NCBI GenBank assembly: GCA_028289125.1
Contig: JAQGGZ010000010.1
Coordinates: 141,404 to 205,403 of the forward strand
Source of the DNA: Candidatus Saccharimonadota bacterium
GTDB taxonomy: Bacteria > Patescibacteriota > Saccharimonadia > Saccharimonadales > UBA4665
DNA length: 64,000 nt
Direction: 5' to 3'
A program made the position numbers and the translations under genes. Shown in pieces: positions 40,161 to 49,335 of the stretch; the stretch's first letter is position 1; the number at the start of each line of letters is the position of its first letter. The notes beneath the pieces were generated by a model. That model worked only from the letters and a program-made list of their open reading frames with translations. It did not search any database and was not told where the DNA came from.

Positions 40161-40789
40161 TGGGACAAAAAGTTCACCCTATCAGCATGCGCCTTCAGGT
40201 CAACAAGGACTGGCGCAGCAAATGGTTTGCGAGCAAGAAAGACTACGCTCAGTTCTTGAAAGAGGACCTGGCCGTACGCCGTATCATAGCTCAGAAGACC
40301 GGTTCACGTGGCGCCGTCAACAAGGTTGACATCGAGCGCTCGCCGAACCTTGTAACCGTCACTATCAGCACGGCTAAAGCCGGTGTCGTCATCGGCCGCG
40401 GTGGTAGCAGCGCTCAAGAGTTGAAGGCTGCGATTGAAAAGATCTATGGCCGCGCCACCCGCGTCAACATCGAAGAGCTCAAGAAGCCAGAACTGTACGC
40501 CAAACTGGTCGCCGAGAACATCGCCCACCAGTTGGAACGCCGTATGAGCTTCCGCCGCGCTATCAAGAGTACCGCTGCCAGCACCATGCGTGCCGGTGCC
40601 CAGGGCATCCGTATCCAGGTAGCCGGTCGTTTGAACGGCGCCGAAATGTCCCGCACCGAAAAGGAAGTCGCCGGTTCCGTACCGCTTCACACCCTGCGTG
40701 CTGACATCGACTACGCACAGGTTAATGCTCAGACTACTGCCGGTATCATCGGCGTTAAGGTTTGGATTTACAAAGGCGAGGTAGCATAA
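40160..40789 (+). CDS. rpsC: 30S ribosomal protein S3
   Basis: Part of the mRNA entry helicase. The 209 residues have an N-terminal KH domain with [14 protein letters not shown] and a C-terminal domain with [20 protein letters not shown]. Length is usual for a form without the long C-terminal tail. Confidence 0.97.
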   Translation: MGQKVHPISMRLQVNKDWRSKWFASKKDYAQFLKEDLAVRRIIAQKTGSRGAVNKVDIERSPNLVTVTISTAKAGVVIGRGGSSAQELKAAIEKIYGRATRVNIEELKKPELYAKLVAENIAHQLERRMSFRRAIKSTAASTMRAGAQGIRIQVAGRLNGAEMSRTEKEVAGSVPLHTLRADIDYAQVNAQTTAGIIGVKVWIYKGEVA

Positions 40790-40790
40790 G

Positions 40791-41204
40791 ATGTTATTAC
40801 CGAATCGCACTAAGTTCCGCAAGGTCCGCAAGGGCCGCGTCAACGGTGTTGCTACCAGTGGTAACTACATCGCTTTCGGTGACTTCGCGTTGCAATCCCA
40901 AGGCAACGAACGTATCACCAGCCGCCAGATCGAGTCCGCTCGTCAGGCAATGACCCGCTACATCAAGCGCGGTGGCAAGATTTGGATCCGGATTTTCCCG
41001 CACACTCCAGTCACCCGCAAGCCACTCGACGTTAAGATGGGTAGCGGTAAGGGTAGCCCTGAATTCTTCGTCGCCAAGGTCCGCGCCGGCACCATCCTGT
41101 TTGAAATGCAGGGAGTTCCGGAGCCTATCGCCCGCGAAGCGATGCGCCTGGCTGCCCACAAGTTACCGGTTAAGACCAAGTTCCTGGTCAGGGATGAGGC
41201 ATAA
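40791..41204 (+). CDS. rplP: 50S ribosomal protein L16
   Basis: Binds 5S/23S rRNA near the A site. The 137 residues begin [11 protein letters not shown] and include [20 protein letters not shown]. Typical length and operon place. Confidence 0.98.
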   Translation: MLLPNRTKFRKVRKGRVNGVATSGNYIAFGDFALQSQGNERITSRQIESARQAMTRYIKRGGKIWIRIFPHTPVTRKPLDVKMGSGKGSPEFFVAKVRAGTILFEMQGVPEPIAREAMRLAAHKLPVKTKFLVRDEA

Positions 41205-41207
41205 ATT

Positions 41208-41408
41208 ATGAAAATCACAGATATCCGCAAATTGTCCACGACTGAATTAACCACTGAAAGCAGCAAGCTGCGCGACGAACTCGCCGAGCTGAAGCGCCGC
41301 TTACACACTGGTGAAGTTCAGAATGTCCGGACGATCCGCAATAAGCGTAAAGATTTGGCCCGCATGTTAACCGTGTTGGCTGAGCAGTTGACGAAGGAGG
41401 CCTTGTAA
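41208..41408 (+). CDS. rpmC: 50S ribosomal protein L29
   Basis: Exit-site helical-hairpin protein. The 66 residues contain LRDELAELKRRLHTGEVQNV followed by IRNKRKDLARMLTVL, the two-helix L29 pattern. It overlaps rpsQ by one base. Confidence 0.95.
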   Translation: MKITDIRKLSTTELTTESSKLRDELAELKRRLHTGEVQNVRTIRNKRKDLARMLTVLAEQLTKEAL

Positions 41409-41686
41409 TGGCGCGCACTATCGTTGGTACCGTGAGCTCGAACAAGACTGACAAGACGATCGTCGTCACTGTCCAGACACGTAAGACGCACCCGCTGTAC
41501 CGCAAACAATATTCAGTTAGTAAGAAATTCATGGCTCATGATGAAAAGAATGAAGCCGAAATCGGCGACAAGGTCGCCATCACCGAGACCCGTCCGTTGA
41601 GCGCCCGCAAGCGCTACATCCTGGACCGGATCATCGAAAAGCCGGCTATCCGCGAGGTTAAGACCGGTGAGGAGGACGCCTCATGA
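41408..41686 (+). CDS. rpsQ: 30S ribosomal protein S17
   Basis: Primary 16S-binding OB-fold protein. The 92 residues show [17 protein letters not shown] and [16 protein letters not shown]. Its stop overlaps the rplN start (ATGA). Confidence 0.96.
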   Translation: MARTIVGTVSSNKTDKTIVVTVQTRKTHPLYRKQYSVSKKFMAHDEKNEAEIGDKVAITETRPLSARKRYILDRIIEKPAIREVKTGEEDAS

Positions 41687-42051
41687 TCCAACAAGAATCC
41701 CGTTTAACCGTCTGTGACAACAGCGGTGCCAAGGAAATCCTTTGCATCCGTGTCCTCGGCGGTACCCGTCGGCGCTACGCCCGTGTCGGCGACATCATCG
41801 TCGCCACCGTTAAGGCAGCCGCTCCAAACGGTACCGTTAAGAAAAAGTCGGTCGTCCGTGCCGTCGTCGTCCGCACCAAGAAGGAAATCACCCGCAAGGA
41901 TGGTTCTACCATCAAGTTTGACGACAACGCCGCTGTTATCATCAACGAAGAGAAGCAGCCACGCGCAACCCGTATTTTCGGCCCGGTCCCACGCGAACTA
42001 CGTGACCAGGGCTACGCCAAGATCGTCTCTTTGGCACCGGAGGTATTGTAA
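41683..42051 (+). CDS. rplN: 50S ribosomal protein L14
   Basis: Interface protein. The 122 residues begin [19 protein letters not shown] and end with the [16 protein letters not shown] segment ([11 protein letters not shown]). Length is standard. Starts within the last codons of rpsQ. Confidence 0.98.
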   Translation: MIQQESRLTVCDNSGAKEILCIRVLGGTRRRYARVGDIIVATVKAAAPNGTVKKKSVVRAVVVRTKKEITRKDGSTIKFDDNAAVIINEEKQPRATRIFGPVPRELRDQGYAKIVSLAPEVL

Positions 42052-42383
42052 TGAGTGATAACATGTTCAAAATCCGTTTGAAGAAAGGTGACACCGTCAT
42101 CGTTCGGGCTGGCAAATACAAAGGCCAGACCGGTAAAGTCACTGCTACACATCCTACCGAGAACAAGGTGACCGTCGAAGGCATCAACATTGTCAAGAAG
42201 CACGTCAAGCCGACTCAGTTCAAGCCACAGGGCGGTATCGTTGAGATCACCAAGCCGATCTGGGTTTCAAAAGTCGCTATCGTCGAACCAACCTCCAAGA
42301 AAGCTAGCCGCATCGGCTACGTTGTCAAAGAGGACGGAACCAAGAGCCGCGTATTTAAGTCGACCGGAAAGGAGATCAAGTAA
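42051..42383 (+). CDS. rplX: 50S ribosomal protein L24
   Basis: Assembly-initiating KOW-domain protein. The 110 residues have the KOW motif KKGDTVIVRAGKYKGQTGKV and VEGINIVKKHVKP. One-base overlaps join it to rplN and rplE. Confidence 0.96.
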   Translation: MSDNMFKIRLKKGDTVIVRAGKYKGQTGKVTATHPTENKVTVEGINIVKKHVKPTQFKPQGGIVEITKPIWVSKVAIVEPTSKKASRIGYVVKEDGTKSRVFKSTGKEIK

Positions 42384-42973
42384 TGGCTACAGCAAACAAA
42401 ACCGCTACCAAGACCACGCCACAGCTTTCTCGCCTGCACGGTCTGTACAACGACACGTTCGCTGCCGAGCTCGTAACTGAGCTTAAGCTGGACAACGTCC
42501 ACCAGGTTCCGAAGCTTGAAAAGATCGTCATCAACGTCGGTCTCGGTAAAGCCAAGGATGACAAGCGCATGATGGAAGTCGCTACCAACACCGTTCGTAA
42601 GATCACCGGTCAACAGCCGGTCCAGACGATCGCCAAGAACTCCATCGCCGGCTTCAAGCTGCGTGAAGGTAACGTCATCGGCCTGAAGGCTACTCTTCGC
42701 GGTGAACGAATGTACGAAATGGCTGACCGCCTGATTTCAATCGTCCTACCACGTCTCCGTGACTTCCACGGTGTCAGCGCCAAGGCTTTTGATAAGCAGG
42801 GGAACTACAGCCTCGGCATGACCGACCAGTCGGTCTTCCCGGAACTGACGTTCGAAGAAACCACCACTGCCCACGGTATGCAATTCGTATTCGTCATCAA
42901 CGCACAAGAACAAGCTCATGCCCGTGCCTTACTCGAAAAGTTTGGCATGCCATTTGAAAAGGAAGGTAAGTAA
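42383..42973 (+). CDS. rplE: 50S ribosomal protein L5
   Basis: 5S rRNA-binding protein. The 196 residues contain [32 protein letters not shown] and the TTTAH segment before the C-terminus. It has an extra 15 or so Thr/Lys-rich residues at the N-terminus. Confidence 0.97.
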   Translation: MATANKTATKTTPQLSRLHGLYNDTFAAELVTELKLDNVHQVPKLEKIVINVGLGKAKDDKRMMEVATNTVRKITGQQPVQTIAKNSIAGFKLREGNVIGLKATLRGERMYEMADRLISIVLPRLRDFHGVSAKAFDKQGNYSLGMTDQSVFPELTFEETTTAHGMQFVFVINAQEQAHARALLEKFGMPFEKEGK

Positions 42974-42974
42974 T

Positions 42975-43244
42975 ATGGCTAAAAAATCAGCAGTCGCCCG
43001 CGATTTGAAGCGCCAGAAAATGATTCTGAAGTACGCTGCCAAACGCGCCGAATTAAAGTCACTCGGTGACCTGGAAGGTCTGGCCAAGTTGCCACGCAAC
43101 GCAAGCCCGACCCGCTGGAAGAACCGTTGTATCGAAACCGGTCGTCCGCATGCCTACATGCGTCAGTTCGGCCTGTCCCGTATCAGTTTCCGTGAACACG
43201 CCAGCAAGGGCGAAATTCCTGGCGTAACGAAAGCGAGTTGGTAA
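42975..43244 (+). CDS. rpsN: 30S ribosomal protein S14, zinc-free form
   Basis: Head protein of the small subunit. The 89-residue frame from ATG 42975 ([12 protein letters not shown]) follows GGAAGG; a longer frame is not supported. [20 protein letters not shown] is the S14 core. Only one Cys is present, so the CxxC-x12-CxxC zinc site is absent. Length is between the short zinc form and the 101-residue E. coli form. Confidence 0.96.
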   Translation: MAKKSAVARDLKRQKMILKYAAKRAELKSLGDLEGLAKLPRNASPTRWKNRCIETGRPHAYMRQFGLSRISFREHASKGEIPGVTKASW

Positions 43245-43249
43245 TCACT

Positions 43250-43651
43250 ATGAGTACAACTTCAACTGACCCAATCGCAGATATGCTGTCGCGGATCCGC
43301 AATGCTATCGCGGTCAACAAATCAGAAATCGTCCTGCCTCATTCCAAGGTCAAGGAATCCGTCGCTAAGCTGCTGGCTGAAAGCCAGTTCATCAGCGGCG
43401 TGCACGTGACCGATGCCACTATCGGCAAGTCACTCGTCCTGACCCTGAATGATGAGCGCCAGAACAGCCCGATCACCGAAATCAAGCGCCTCAGCAAGCC
43501 TGGTCGCCGCTATTTCGTCGGTGCTGACCAGATCCCTGTCATCAAGCGTGGCCGTGGTGTCGTGATCGTTTCTACCAGCAAAGGTATGATGATCGGCGCC
43601 CAGGCTAAGCAACAGGGTGTCGGTGGCGAATTAATCTGTAGCGTTTATTAA
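43250..43651 (+). CDS. rpsH: 30S ribosomal protein S8
   Basis: Primary 16S-binding protein and, in E. coli, repressor of the spc operon. The 133 residues start DPIADMLSRIRNAI after a short Thr/Ser stretch and end in the GVGGELICSVY-type motif. The ATG at 43250 is used; an upstream in-frame GTG is not needed. Confidence 0.97.
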   Translation: MSTTSTDPIADMLSRIRNAIAVNKSEIVLPHSKVKESVAKLLAESQFISGVHVTDATIGKSLVLTLNDERQNSPITEIKRLSKPGRRYFVGADQIPVIKRGRGVVIVSTSKGMMIGAQAKQQGVGGELICSVY

Positions 43652-43671
43652 AGGATATATAGGAATACATA

Positions 43672-44211
43672 ATGAGTCGTATAGGAAAACTACCGATCGC
43701 TATCCCGAGCGGTGTGACAATCACTGTCGACCCAGCCGAAATCACGGTTGCGGGCGGTAAAGGCACACTGAAGCAGTTCACCATGGAAGGTGTCACTGTC
43801 GCATTGGAAGACAATCAAGTCGTCGTAACCCGCGTCAACGACGAACCGAAGAACCGTGCCAAGCACGGTCTGATGCGCGCCCTTATCAACAACATGGTTG
43901 TCGGCGTTACTACCGGTTTCAGCAAGAAGCTAGAAATCAATGGTGTCGGTTACCGCGTCGCCATGCAGGGTGCAGATCTCAAGATGAACCTTGGATTCTC
44001 GCACGACGTTATTTACAAAGTGCCAGCCGGCATTACCGCTGTCGCTGAAGCCAACACCATTACGGTTTCCGGTATCAGCAAGCAGCAGGTTGGCCAGGCC
44101 GCCGCTGAAATCCGCGCGCTGAAGAAGCCTGAGCCTTACAAGGGCAAGGGTATCAAGTACGTCGGTGAACACATCATCCGCAAGAGCGGTAAGTCAGGAA
44201 AGGACAAGTAG
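43672..44211 (+). CDS. rplF: 50S ribosomal protein L6
   Basis: Factor-binding-site protein. The 179 residues begin MSRIGKLPIAIPSGV and end PEPYKGKGIKYVGEHIIRK, the L6 signature. Normal length. Confidence 0.98.
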   Translation: MSRIGKLPIAIPSGVTITVDPAEITVAGGKGTLKQFTMEGVTVALEDNQVVVTRVNDEPKNRAKHGLMRALINNMVVGVTTGFSKKLEINGVGYRVAMQGADLKMNLGFSHDVIYKVPAGITAVAEANTITVSGISKQQVGQAAAEIRALKKPEPYKGKGIKYVGEHIIRKSGKSGKDK

Positions 44212-44212
44212 C

Positions 44213-44572
44213 ATGAGCAATAAACTCGATCATAAACTTCGGAACCGCTCACTGCGTGCTGCCCGTGTCCGCAGTAAAGTCCAGGGTACGGCTATCCGCC
44301 CTCGCCTCAGCGTCACTATCAGCAATCTGCACGTCAGTGCCCAGCTGTTCGATGACGTTACCCACACCACTATCGGTGCTGCTTCAACCGTCGGTAACAA
44401 AGCCGCTACCGGCACGATGACCGCTAAGGCTGAACTCATCGGTAAGGAAATCGCTAAGAAAGCTAAGGCCGCCAAGATCACAGCCGTCGTCTTTGACCGC
44501 GGTAGCAAACTGTATCACGGTCGTGTAAAAGCGTTGGCAGATGCCGCCCGCGCAGAAGGATTGGAGTTCTAA
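44213..44572 (+). CDS. rplR: 50S ribosomal protein L18
   Basis: 5S rRNA-binding protein. The 119-residue frame starts at ATG 44213 (MSNKLDHKLRN), one base after the rplF stop; the longer upstream frame lies inside rplF. RPRLSVTISNLHVSAQLFDD and FDRGSKLYHGRVKALADAAR are the L18 signatures. Confidence 0.96.
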   Translation: MSNKLDHKLRNRSLRAARVRSKVQGTAIRPRLSVTISNLHVSAQLFDDVTHTTIGAASTVGNKAATGTMTAKAELIGKEIAKKAKAAKITAVVFDRGSKLYHGRVKALADAARAEGLEF

Positions 44573-45142
44573 ATGGCTGATAACAATCAGACCCAGGGCC
44601 CGCAGCACCGTGGCAATAACGACCGCCGTGGTCGCCGCCCCGAAATGCAGCCTGAAGAAAAACTGTTCGATGAGCGCACTTTGCACATCGACCGCGTCGC
44701 CCGCGTCGTAAAGGGTGGTCGCCGTTTCCGCTTCCGCGCCCTCGTCGTCGTCGGTGACCGCAAGCACAAAGTCGGTGTCGGTATGGCCAAAGGTGCAGAC
44801 GTCACCGCCGCCGTTACCAAAGCCACTGAAGTTGCTAAGAAGAACATGATCACCGTTACGCTGTACAAAGGTACGCTTCCACACGAAGCTGAAGCCAAAG
44901 TCAGCGGCGCTAAGATTCTGATCAAGCCAGCTAGTGCCGGTACCGGTCTTATCGCCGGCGGTGTCGTCCGTACTATTCTTGAAGTAGCCGGCGTCAGCAA
45001 CGTTTTGAGCAAATCGCTCGGTTCTACCAACAAGGCCAACACGGCTTACGCTACTATCGCTGCACTCGACAGCATGGTCGCTGCCAAGGACTGGGTCGGA
45101 GCTAAAGCTAAGGCTAAGGCTGCTCAGAAGGTAGAGGCTTAA
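44573..45142 (+). CDS. rpsE: 30S ribosomal protein S5
   Basis: Fidelity protein of the mRNA entry. The 189 residues have a Gln/Arg-rich N-terminal tail of about 30 residues, then VVKGGRRFRFRALVVVGD and the GGVVRTILEVAGVSNVLSKS segment. Only 2 bp separate its stop from rplO, so L30 (rpmD), which normally lies here, is absent. This matches what is known for CPR bacteria. Confidence 0.97.
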   Translation: MADNNQTQGPQHRGNNDRRGRRPEMQPEEKLFDERTLHIDRVARVVKGGRRFRFRALVVVGDRKHKVGVGMAKGADVTAAVTKATEVAKKNMITVTLYKGTLPHEAEAKVSGAKILIKPASAGTGLIAGGVVRTILEVAGVSNVLSKSLGSTNKANTAYATIAALDSMVAAKDWVGAKAKAKAAQKVEA

Positions 45143-45144
45143 TC

Positions 45145-45618
45145 ATGAAGTTCAACGAATTAGACGTCAAGAAAAACAAGCAGATCACCCGCGTCGGTCG
45201 CGGTATTGCTGCCGGTAAGGGTAAGACCGCCGGTCGCGGTACCAAGGGTCAGGGTGCCCGTACGGGTAAGAAGCTGCGCCCAGGTTTCGAAGGTGGTCAG
45301 ACACCTTTGATGCAGCGCCTGCCGAAGCTCCGCGGTTTCCGTAGCCACCACATCAAGCCCGAAGAGGTCTACACAGGCCAGCTCGAGGACTTGAAGGGCA
45401 AGAACGTTGACACTGCGGTACTCGCTGAAGCCGGTCTGATCAGCAGTCCTTTCGTAAAGGTCAAGCTGCTCGTCCGCGGTGAGCTTACCAAAGCCGTCAC
45501 CGTCAACCTGCCGGCCGCCAGCGCTCAGGCCATTGCTGCCGTCGAGTCCGCCGGTGGTAGCTTCAACGCTGCCAGCCAGGTCGGTCGTCCGAAGGTACGT
45601 GAAGCCAAAAAAGCTTAA
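45145..45618 (+). CDS. rplO: 50S ribosomal protein L15
   Basis: Late-assembly protein. The 157 residues have the Gly-rich GKGKTAGRGTKGQGARTG and GFEGGQTPLMQRLPKLRGF. It is the last gene of the rplC unit; a terminator follows, cutting off secY, which is usually next. Confidence 0.97.
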   Translation: MKFNELDVKKNKQITRVGRGIAAGKGKTAGRGTKGQGARTGKKLRPGFEGGQTPLMQRLPKLRGFRSHHIKPEEVYTGQLEDLKGKNVDTAVLAEAGLISSPFVKVKLLVRGELTKAVTVNLPAASAQAIAAVESAGGSFNAASQVGRPKVREAKKA

Positions 45619-45634
45619 CGCGACGTCCCTTTTA

Positions 45635-45665
45635 AAAATAACCGTCTCACTGAGGCGGTTATTTT
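45635..45665 (+). terminator. Terminator of the rplC-rplO unit
   Basis: AAAATAACCG (45635-45644) and CGGTTATTTT (45656-45665) pair, with CTC/GAG inside the loop. Confidence 0.93.
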
Positions 45666-45705
45666 ATGTTCGGGGATAACGTTGAGGGTTTGGTATCATT
45701 TAATA

Positions 45706-46449
45706 ATGCTCGATCGAGTCATATCCCATTATTCAGCCATAAGACATGGCGCCGTAGTATCTGATTACAGTCCTCAGCAGGCTATAACAAGCAAAACGAT
45801 CTTTAATGCAGGTGGCGAATACCTGACGGTTCTACTGCCACCGTGGCACGGTGGAGGCGCAGTATATGATCGGCTGATCAAAAGGTTAGTTAAAAACGGT
45901 TCGGCCGTGGTCAGCTATAAATTTCATGGTCAGATTCTTAGCGCTGACATTCAGCAGGTAGTCGATTCGTTTCATTACATACAGGAAACGATTGCGGCAG
46001 ACATCAACGACTTATTACGAACTGGGCATTACCGTCATGTTGACGTCATTGCTTCCAGTTTAGGTAACGTGTCACTTTGTCTGGTGGCGAACATGTTCCA
46101 GGAATTTAACCGCGTCACTATGATTGTTCCGGGCGCGAATCTGGCAACTTGTACTTGGGATGGTTCAAGAACGAAGTTGATCCGTAAAGAGTTGGAAAAA
46201 CAGGGCATAACCAAACATGACCTCGAGGATGCATGGAGCTCACTCGCGCCCATACATAACCTCAGCGGCCTCAAAGATAGTGAAGTACGCGTTTATATGT
46301 CCAAGTCTGACTTGATCATACCGACACGGTACCAAATGCTACTGGCGGTATCGCTAAAGGCGGATATACGCAGCTGCTCTCTGGAAGAATCTACGAACGG
46401 ACATGTTGCAACCATTGCAAACTTTTGTATCCGGGGACCTATCGGCTAG
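45706..46449 (+). CDS. Alpha/beta-hydrolase-fold protein
   Basis: Predicted esterase/lipase-like hydrolase of unknown substrate. 247 residues from ATG 45706. An oxyanion-type LPPWHGGG lies near residue 44, the nucleophile elbow appears as ASSLGN (Ser in the GxSxG-like turn), an Asp lies in SKSDLIIP and the catalytic His in TNGHVAT, in the correct order. TATCAT (45694-45699) ends 6 nt before the ATG, consistent with a leaderless mRNA. It interrupts the usual rplO-secY order. AT content is higher than in the flanking genes, so it may be an insertion. Confidence 0.75.
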   Translation: MLDRVISHYSAIRHGAVVSDYSPQQAITSKTIFNAGGEYLTVLLPPWHGGGAVYDRLIKRLVKNGSAVVSYKFHGQILSADIQQVVDSFHYIQETIAADINDLLRTGHYRHVDVIASSLGNVSLCLVANMFQEFNRVTMIVPGANLATCTWDGSRTKLIRKELEKQGITKHDLEDAWSSLAPIHNLSGLKDSEVRVYMSKSDLIIPTRYQMLLAVSLKADIRSCSLEESTNGHVATIANFCIRGPIG

Positions 46450-46516
46450 CTTTTACGCTACAAGCTGTACCCGGAGGCTTCGATTCTGTATACTAATTCC
46501 AAGAAGTTATAAAACA

Positions 46517-46537
46517 ATGAGGTTTCCCCGACAGTGA
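46517..46537 (+). CDS. Possible 6-codon upstream frame coupled to secY
   Basis: ATG-AGG-TTT-CCC-CGA-CAG-TGA; the TGA overlaps the GTG start of secY (GTGA). It could couple initiation, but it is too short to be sure that it is translated. Confidence 0.2.
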   Translation: MRFPRQ

Positions 46538-48021
46538 ACTGGAAAATAATCGTCCGCTCCCTTGCTAACCGTGACATGCAAAAACGTATCCTGGCCGTGC
46601 TGGGAATCATGCTGGTATTCCGTATACTGGCGCACATCCCCGTGCCGCTTGGCGATCCGCAGACGGTACGTCAGGTGCTCGACAACCTGTTCACATCTAC
46701 AAACTCGCCACAGTTCCTGAACTTCCTGAACGTCCTGTCTGGTGGAGCACTGGCTAACTTCTCGATCATGATCGCAGGACTTGGCCCATACATTAACGCC
46801 TCGATCATCATGCAGCTGCTTACCAAGGCGATTCCACAGCTTGAAGCCTTGCAGAAAGAAGGGGAGTTCGGCCAGAAGAAAATCAACCAGTATACCCGTC
46901 TTCTGACCTTCCCATTGGCTATCATCCAGTCGATCGGTGCCATCTACCTCATCAAGCAATCGGCCCAGGCTATCGGTGGTGTCGGTGATATTACAGCCGG
47001 CGCTTCGCTCATGCAGTGGGTCGTGATGGTTGCCGCCCTGACCGGTGGCTCAATGTTGCTGATGTGGCTCGGTGAGTTGGTTACTGAGCAGAGCCTCGGT
47101 AACGGTATATCTCTGCTGATTACAGTCAGCATTGTCAGCAGCTTGCCGGCTACGGTCGGTAGCATCGCCGGTTCCGTATTCTCAAAGAACAGCCAATGGT
47201 ATGCGTTTGGTCAGGTACTGCCTGTAAATCTGCGCAGTCTGATCACGGCACTCGCACTGCTCTTGGCTGTGCTGTTGCTCACCTGGGTCGTCGTTAAGCT
47301 CAACGAAGCGTCGCGCAACGTCATCATCAATTATGCGAAACGTGTCCAGGGTAACCGCACCTACGGGGGCGTGACTACCACCTTGCCGGTCAAGCTGATC
47401 ACCGCCGGGGTCGTGCCCATCATCTTCGCCGTTACTTTCCTGAGCGTGCCTAGTTATGCCGGACAGCTACTTTCAGGCATGCAGAACCCACGCTGGCACG
47501 AATTGGGCGCTAACCTGACCCAGTGGTTCCAGACGCCTACTGCCAGCACGTTCGCTACAGGCGGGTTCGGCCCTTACATTTATCCGCTCGTATACTTCCT
47601 GCTGGTGTTCGCCTTCACGTACTTCTACACGAGCTTTACGTTCAACTCGAAAGAGATTGCTGAGAACCTGCAGAAGCAAGGTGGATTTATCGCAGGTGTC
47701 CGTGGCGGTCCCCAGACTGAGAAGCACTTGTCGTACATCGTTAACCGACTGACCTTCTTCGGAGCCATCAGCCTTGGTTTACTGGCGCTTCTACCGATTA
47801 TTGGTCAGATTTTCGTCAGCTCCAGTATCGCCGTCGGTGGTACCAGTGTGCTGATCCTCGTTTCCGTCGCCCTACAGACACTGCGCGCCGTTGAGTCACG
47901 TGCACTGATGATAACGTACGACCAGTACTCCCAGCCTGACTTCTTCCACGAACCAACCGACGGACTAATGGCTGCGACCGGCGCCCGCCGGCTTCGATTC
48001 ATCCCAAGGCGAAAAAAATAA
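46534..48021 (+). CDS. secY: Protein translocase subunit SecY
   Basis: Pore of the Sec translocon. The 495 residues have about ten transmembrane helices, including the plug region near the N-terminus and the loop FNSKEIAENLQKQGGFIAGV with the RGG that follows. GTG start with GAGGT upstream. It is separated from the spc operon by a terminator and an inserted hydrolase and has its own -10 TATACT at 46489-46494. The C-terminal tail is basic (RRLRFIPRRKK). Confidence 0.97.
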   Translation: MNWKIIVRSLANRDMQKRILAVLGIMLVFRILAHIPVPLGDPQTVRQVLDNLFTSTNSPQFLNFLNVLSGGALANFSIMIAGLGPYINASIIMQLLTKAIPQLEALQKEGEFGQKKINQYTRLLTFPLAIIQSIGAIYLIKQSAQAIGGVGDITAGASLMQWVVMVAALTGGSMLLMWLGELVTEQSLGNGISLLITVSIVSSLPATVGSIAGSVFSKNSQWYAFGQVLPVNLRSLITALALLLAVLLLTWVVVKLNEASRNVIINYAKRVQGNRTYGGVTTTLPVKLITAGVVPIIFAVTFLSVPSYAGQLLSGMQNPRWHELGANLTQWFQTPTASTFATGGFGPYIYPLVYFLLVFAFTYFYTSFTFNSKEIAENLQKQGGFIAGVRGGPQTEKHLSYIVNRLTFFGAISLGLLALLPIIGQIFVSSSIAVGGTSVLILVSVALQTLRAVESRALMITYDQYSQPDFFHEPTDGLMAATGARRLRFIPRRKK

Positions 48022-48027
48022 GAATGC

Positions 48028-48056
48028 TTGTTATTTTAACAGCGTTTGTGTATAAT
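48028..48056 (+). promoter_or_regulatory. Promoter of infA and the alpha-operon genes
   Basis: TTGTTA (48028-48033), 17 bp, TATAAT (48051-48056). The leader to the infA ATG is only about 11 nt and has no Shine-Dalgarno site. Confidence 0.8.
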
Positions 48057-48073
48057 TAACTACTGTTATATTT

Positions 48074-48295
48074 ATGGCTGGAAACAAGGAAGTAATCGAA
48101 CTAACTGGAACAATCGTGGAGACTCTTCCAGGTACTCAGTTTCGTGTCGAACTTGAAAATGGCCATCAAATCATAGCTCATGTCGCCGGTAAGATGCGGA
48201 AGCACTTTATCCGAATCGTTCCGGGTGACAGCGTTACGGTAGAATTGACTCCTTATGATCTTACTAAGGGTCGAATAACGTATCGCAAGGGTTGA
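48074..48295 (+). CDS. infA: Translation initiation factor IF-1
   Basis: Occupies the A site during initiation. The 73 residues are one OB fold with [20 protein letters not shown], the [10 protein letters not shown] core and [13 protein letters not shown]. Follows secY without adk or map between them. Confidence 0.97.
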   Translation: MAGNKEVIELTGTIVETLPGTQFRVELENGHQIIAHVAGKMRKHFIRIVPGDSVTVELTPYDLTKGRITYRKG

Positions 48296-48298
48296 TCT

Positions 48299-48346
48299 AA
48301 CCTTTGTAGGACGGCACACCACCGCGTGCGCTTTTCTATAAAGGTT
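48299..48346 (+). promoter_or_regulatory. Hairpin between infA and rpmJ
   Basis: AACCTTT (48299-48305) pairs with AAAGGTT (48340-48346) and encloses GCAC/GTGC (48314-48317, 48326-48329). It stands in the 115 bp leader of the rpmJ-rpsM-rpsK-rpsD genes, where an S4-type regulator could act. No T run. Confidence 0.4.
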
Positions 48347-48410
48347 CATATCGGGCCATTAACAATATCAATTAAGCAGTGAGTCATCTCTGAAAGGAGC
48401 ATTGATCCGT

Positions 48411-48527
48411 ATGAAAGTACGTGCAAGTGTCAAAAAGATCAGTCCTGACGACAAGATCGTCCGCCGTAAAGGGCGGTTATACGTTATCAACAAACTTAAG
48501 CCTAAGCATAAGCAGCGTCAGGGGTAA
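48411..48527 (+). CDS. rpmJ: 50S ribosomal protein L36, zinc-free form
   Basis: The smallest large-subunit protein. Reading from ATG 48411 gives 38 residues, [20 protein letters not shown] then [18 protein letters not shown]. The pattern is that of L36, but all zinc ligands (CxxC and the later Cys and His) are absent. AAAGGAG lies 11 bases upstream. Confidence 0.96.
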   Translation: MKVRASVKKISPDDKIVRRKGRLYVINKLKPKHKQRQG

Positions 48528-48533
48528 TCAGAT

Positions 48534-48920
48534 ATGGCAAGAATTTCCGGTGTTACGATTCCGAACGACAAGCAGGTGCAGATTGCCCTGACGTACGTCT
48601 TCGGTATTGGCCCGACCACAAGTAAGAAGATCTTGGATCAAGCCAAGGTCGAAGGGACCGTCCGCGTCAAGGATCTGACCGATGCAGAAGTCAGCAGCAT
48701 CCAGGACATCATTAACAGCGACTTGATCGTCGAAGGTGAGCTTCAGCGCATCGTCAGCGGTAACATCAAGCGCTTGAAAGACATTAACGCATACCGCGGT
48801 CTGCGCCACAAGGCAAACCTGCCGGCACGTGGCCAGCGCACCAAGACGAATGCCCGCACTCGTCGTGGTAAGAAGTCAACGGTAGGTGGTACCGCTAAGA
48901 AGGTTGCGTCTAAGACGTAG
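48534..48920 (+). CDS. rpsM: 30S ribosomal protein S13
   Basis: Head protein contacting the large subunit. The 128 residues begin [20 protein letters not shown] and end with [27 protein letters not shown] signature. Length normal. rpsK follows after 17 bp. Confidence 0.98.
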   Translation: MARISGVTIPNDKQVQIALTYVFGIGPTTSKKILDQAKVEGTVRVKDLTDAEVSSIQDIINSDLIVEGELQRIVSGNIKRLKDINAYRGLRHKANLPARGQRTKTNARTRRGKKSTVGGTAKKVASKT

Positions 48921-48937
48921 GATGAAGGAATAGATAT

Positions 48938-49333
48938 ATGGCAGATACAACTACCGCTCCTAAGCGTAAAAAAGCGAAACGAACCGTAGCCAGCGGCCAG
49001 GTTCACATTCTCGCGACATTCAATAACACGATCATCACCTTTACCGATGGTAATGGTGGTGCTCTGGCAGCTTCCAGCGCCGGTGCCTGTGGCTTCCGTG
49101 GTTCCAAGAAGGGTACCGCTTACGCCGCTCAGGTCGCTTGCGAAAAAGCTGGCCAGCTCGTCAAGCAACAGTATGGCTTGACTAAAGCCGATGTCTTTAT
49201 CAAAGGTGTCGGACTCGGCCGTGATGCCGCTGTCCGCGCACTGGCAGGTATGGATATCCAAGTTGAAAATATCAAAGATGTGACAGGCGTACCTCACGGT
49301 GGCGTCCGTCCTAAGAAGGCACGGAGGGTCTAA
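48938..49333 (+). CDS. rpsK: 30S ribosomal protein S11
   Basis: Platform protein. The 131 residues have HILATFNNTIITFTD, GFRGSKKGTAYAAQ and VTGVPHGGVRPKKARRV. Normal length; rpsD follows after 2 bp. Confidence 0.98.
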   Translation: MADTTTAPKRKKAKRTVASGQVHILATFNNTIITFTDGNGGALAASSAGACGFRGSKKGTAYAAQVACEKAGQLVKQQYGLTKADVFIKGVGLGRDAAVRALAGMDIQVENIKDVTGVPHGGVRPKKARRV

Positions 49334-49335
49334 TC

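Noticed and set aside
40051..40329. Overlapping frames inside the ribosomal operons (many of 60-100 codons)
   Set aside because: They lie in other frames of well-identified ribosomal protein genes and have Arg/Ser-rich compositions typical of shadow frames.
45142..45145. Hidden rpmD (L30) gene
   Set aside because: Only 2 bp separate rpsE and rplO and no L30-like frame was found around them; absence agrees with CPR biology.
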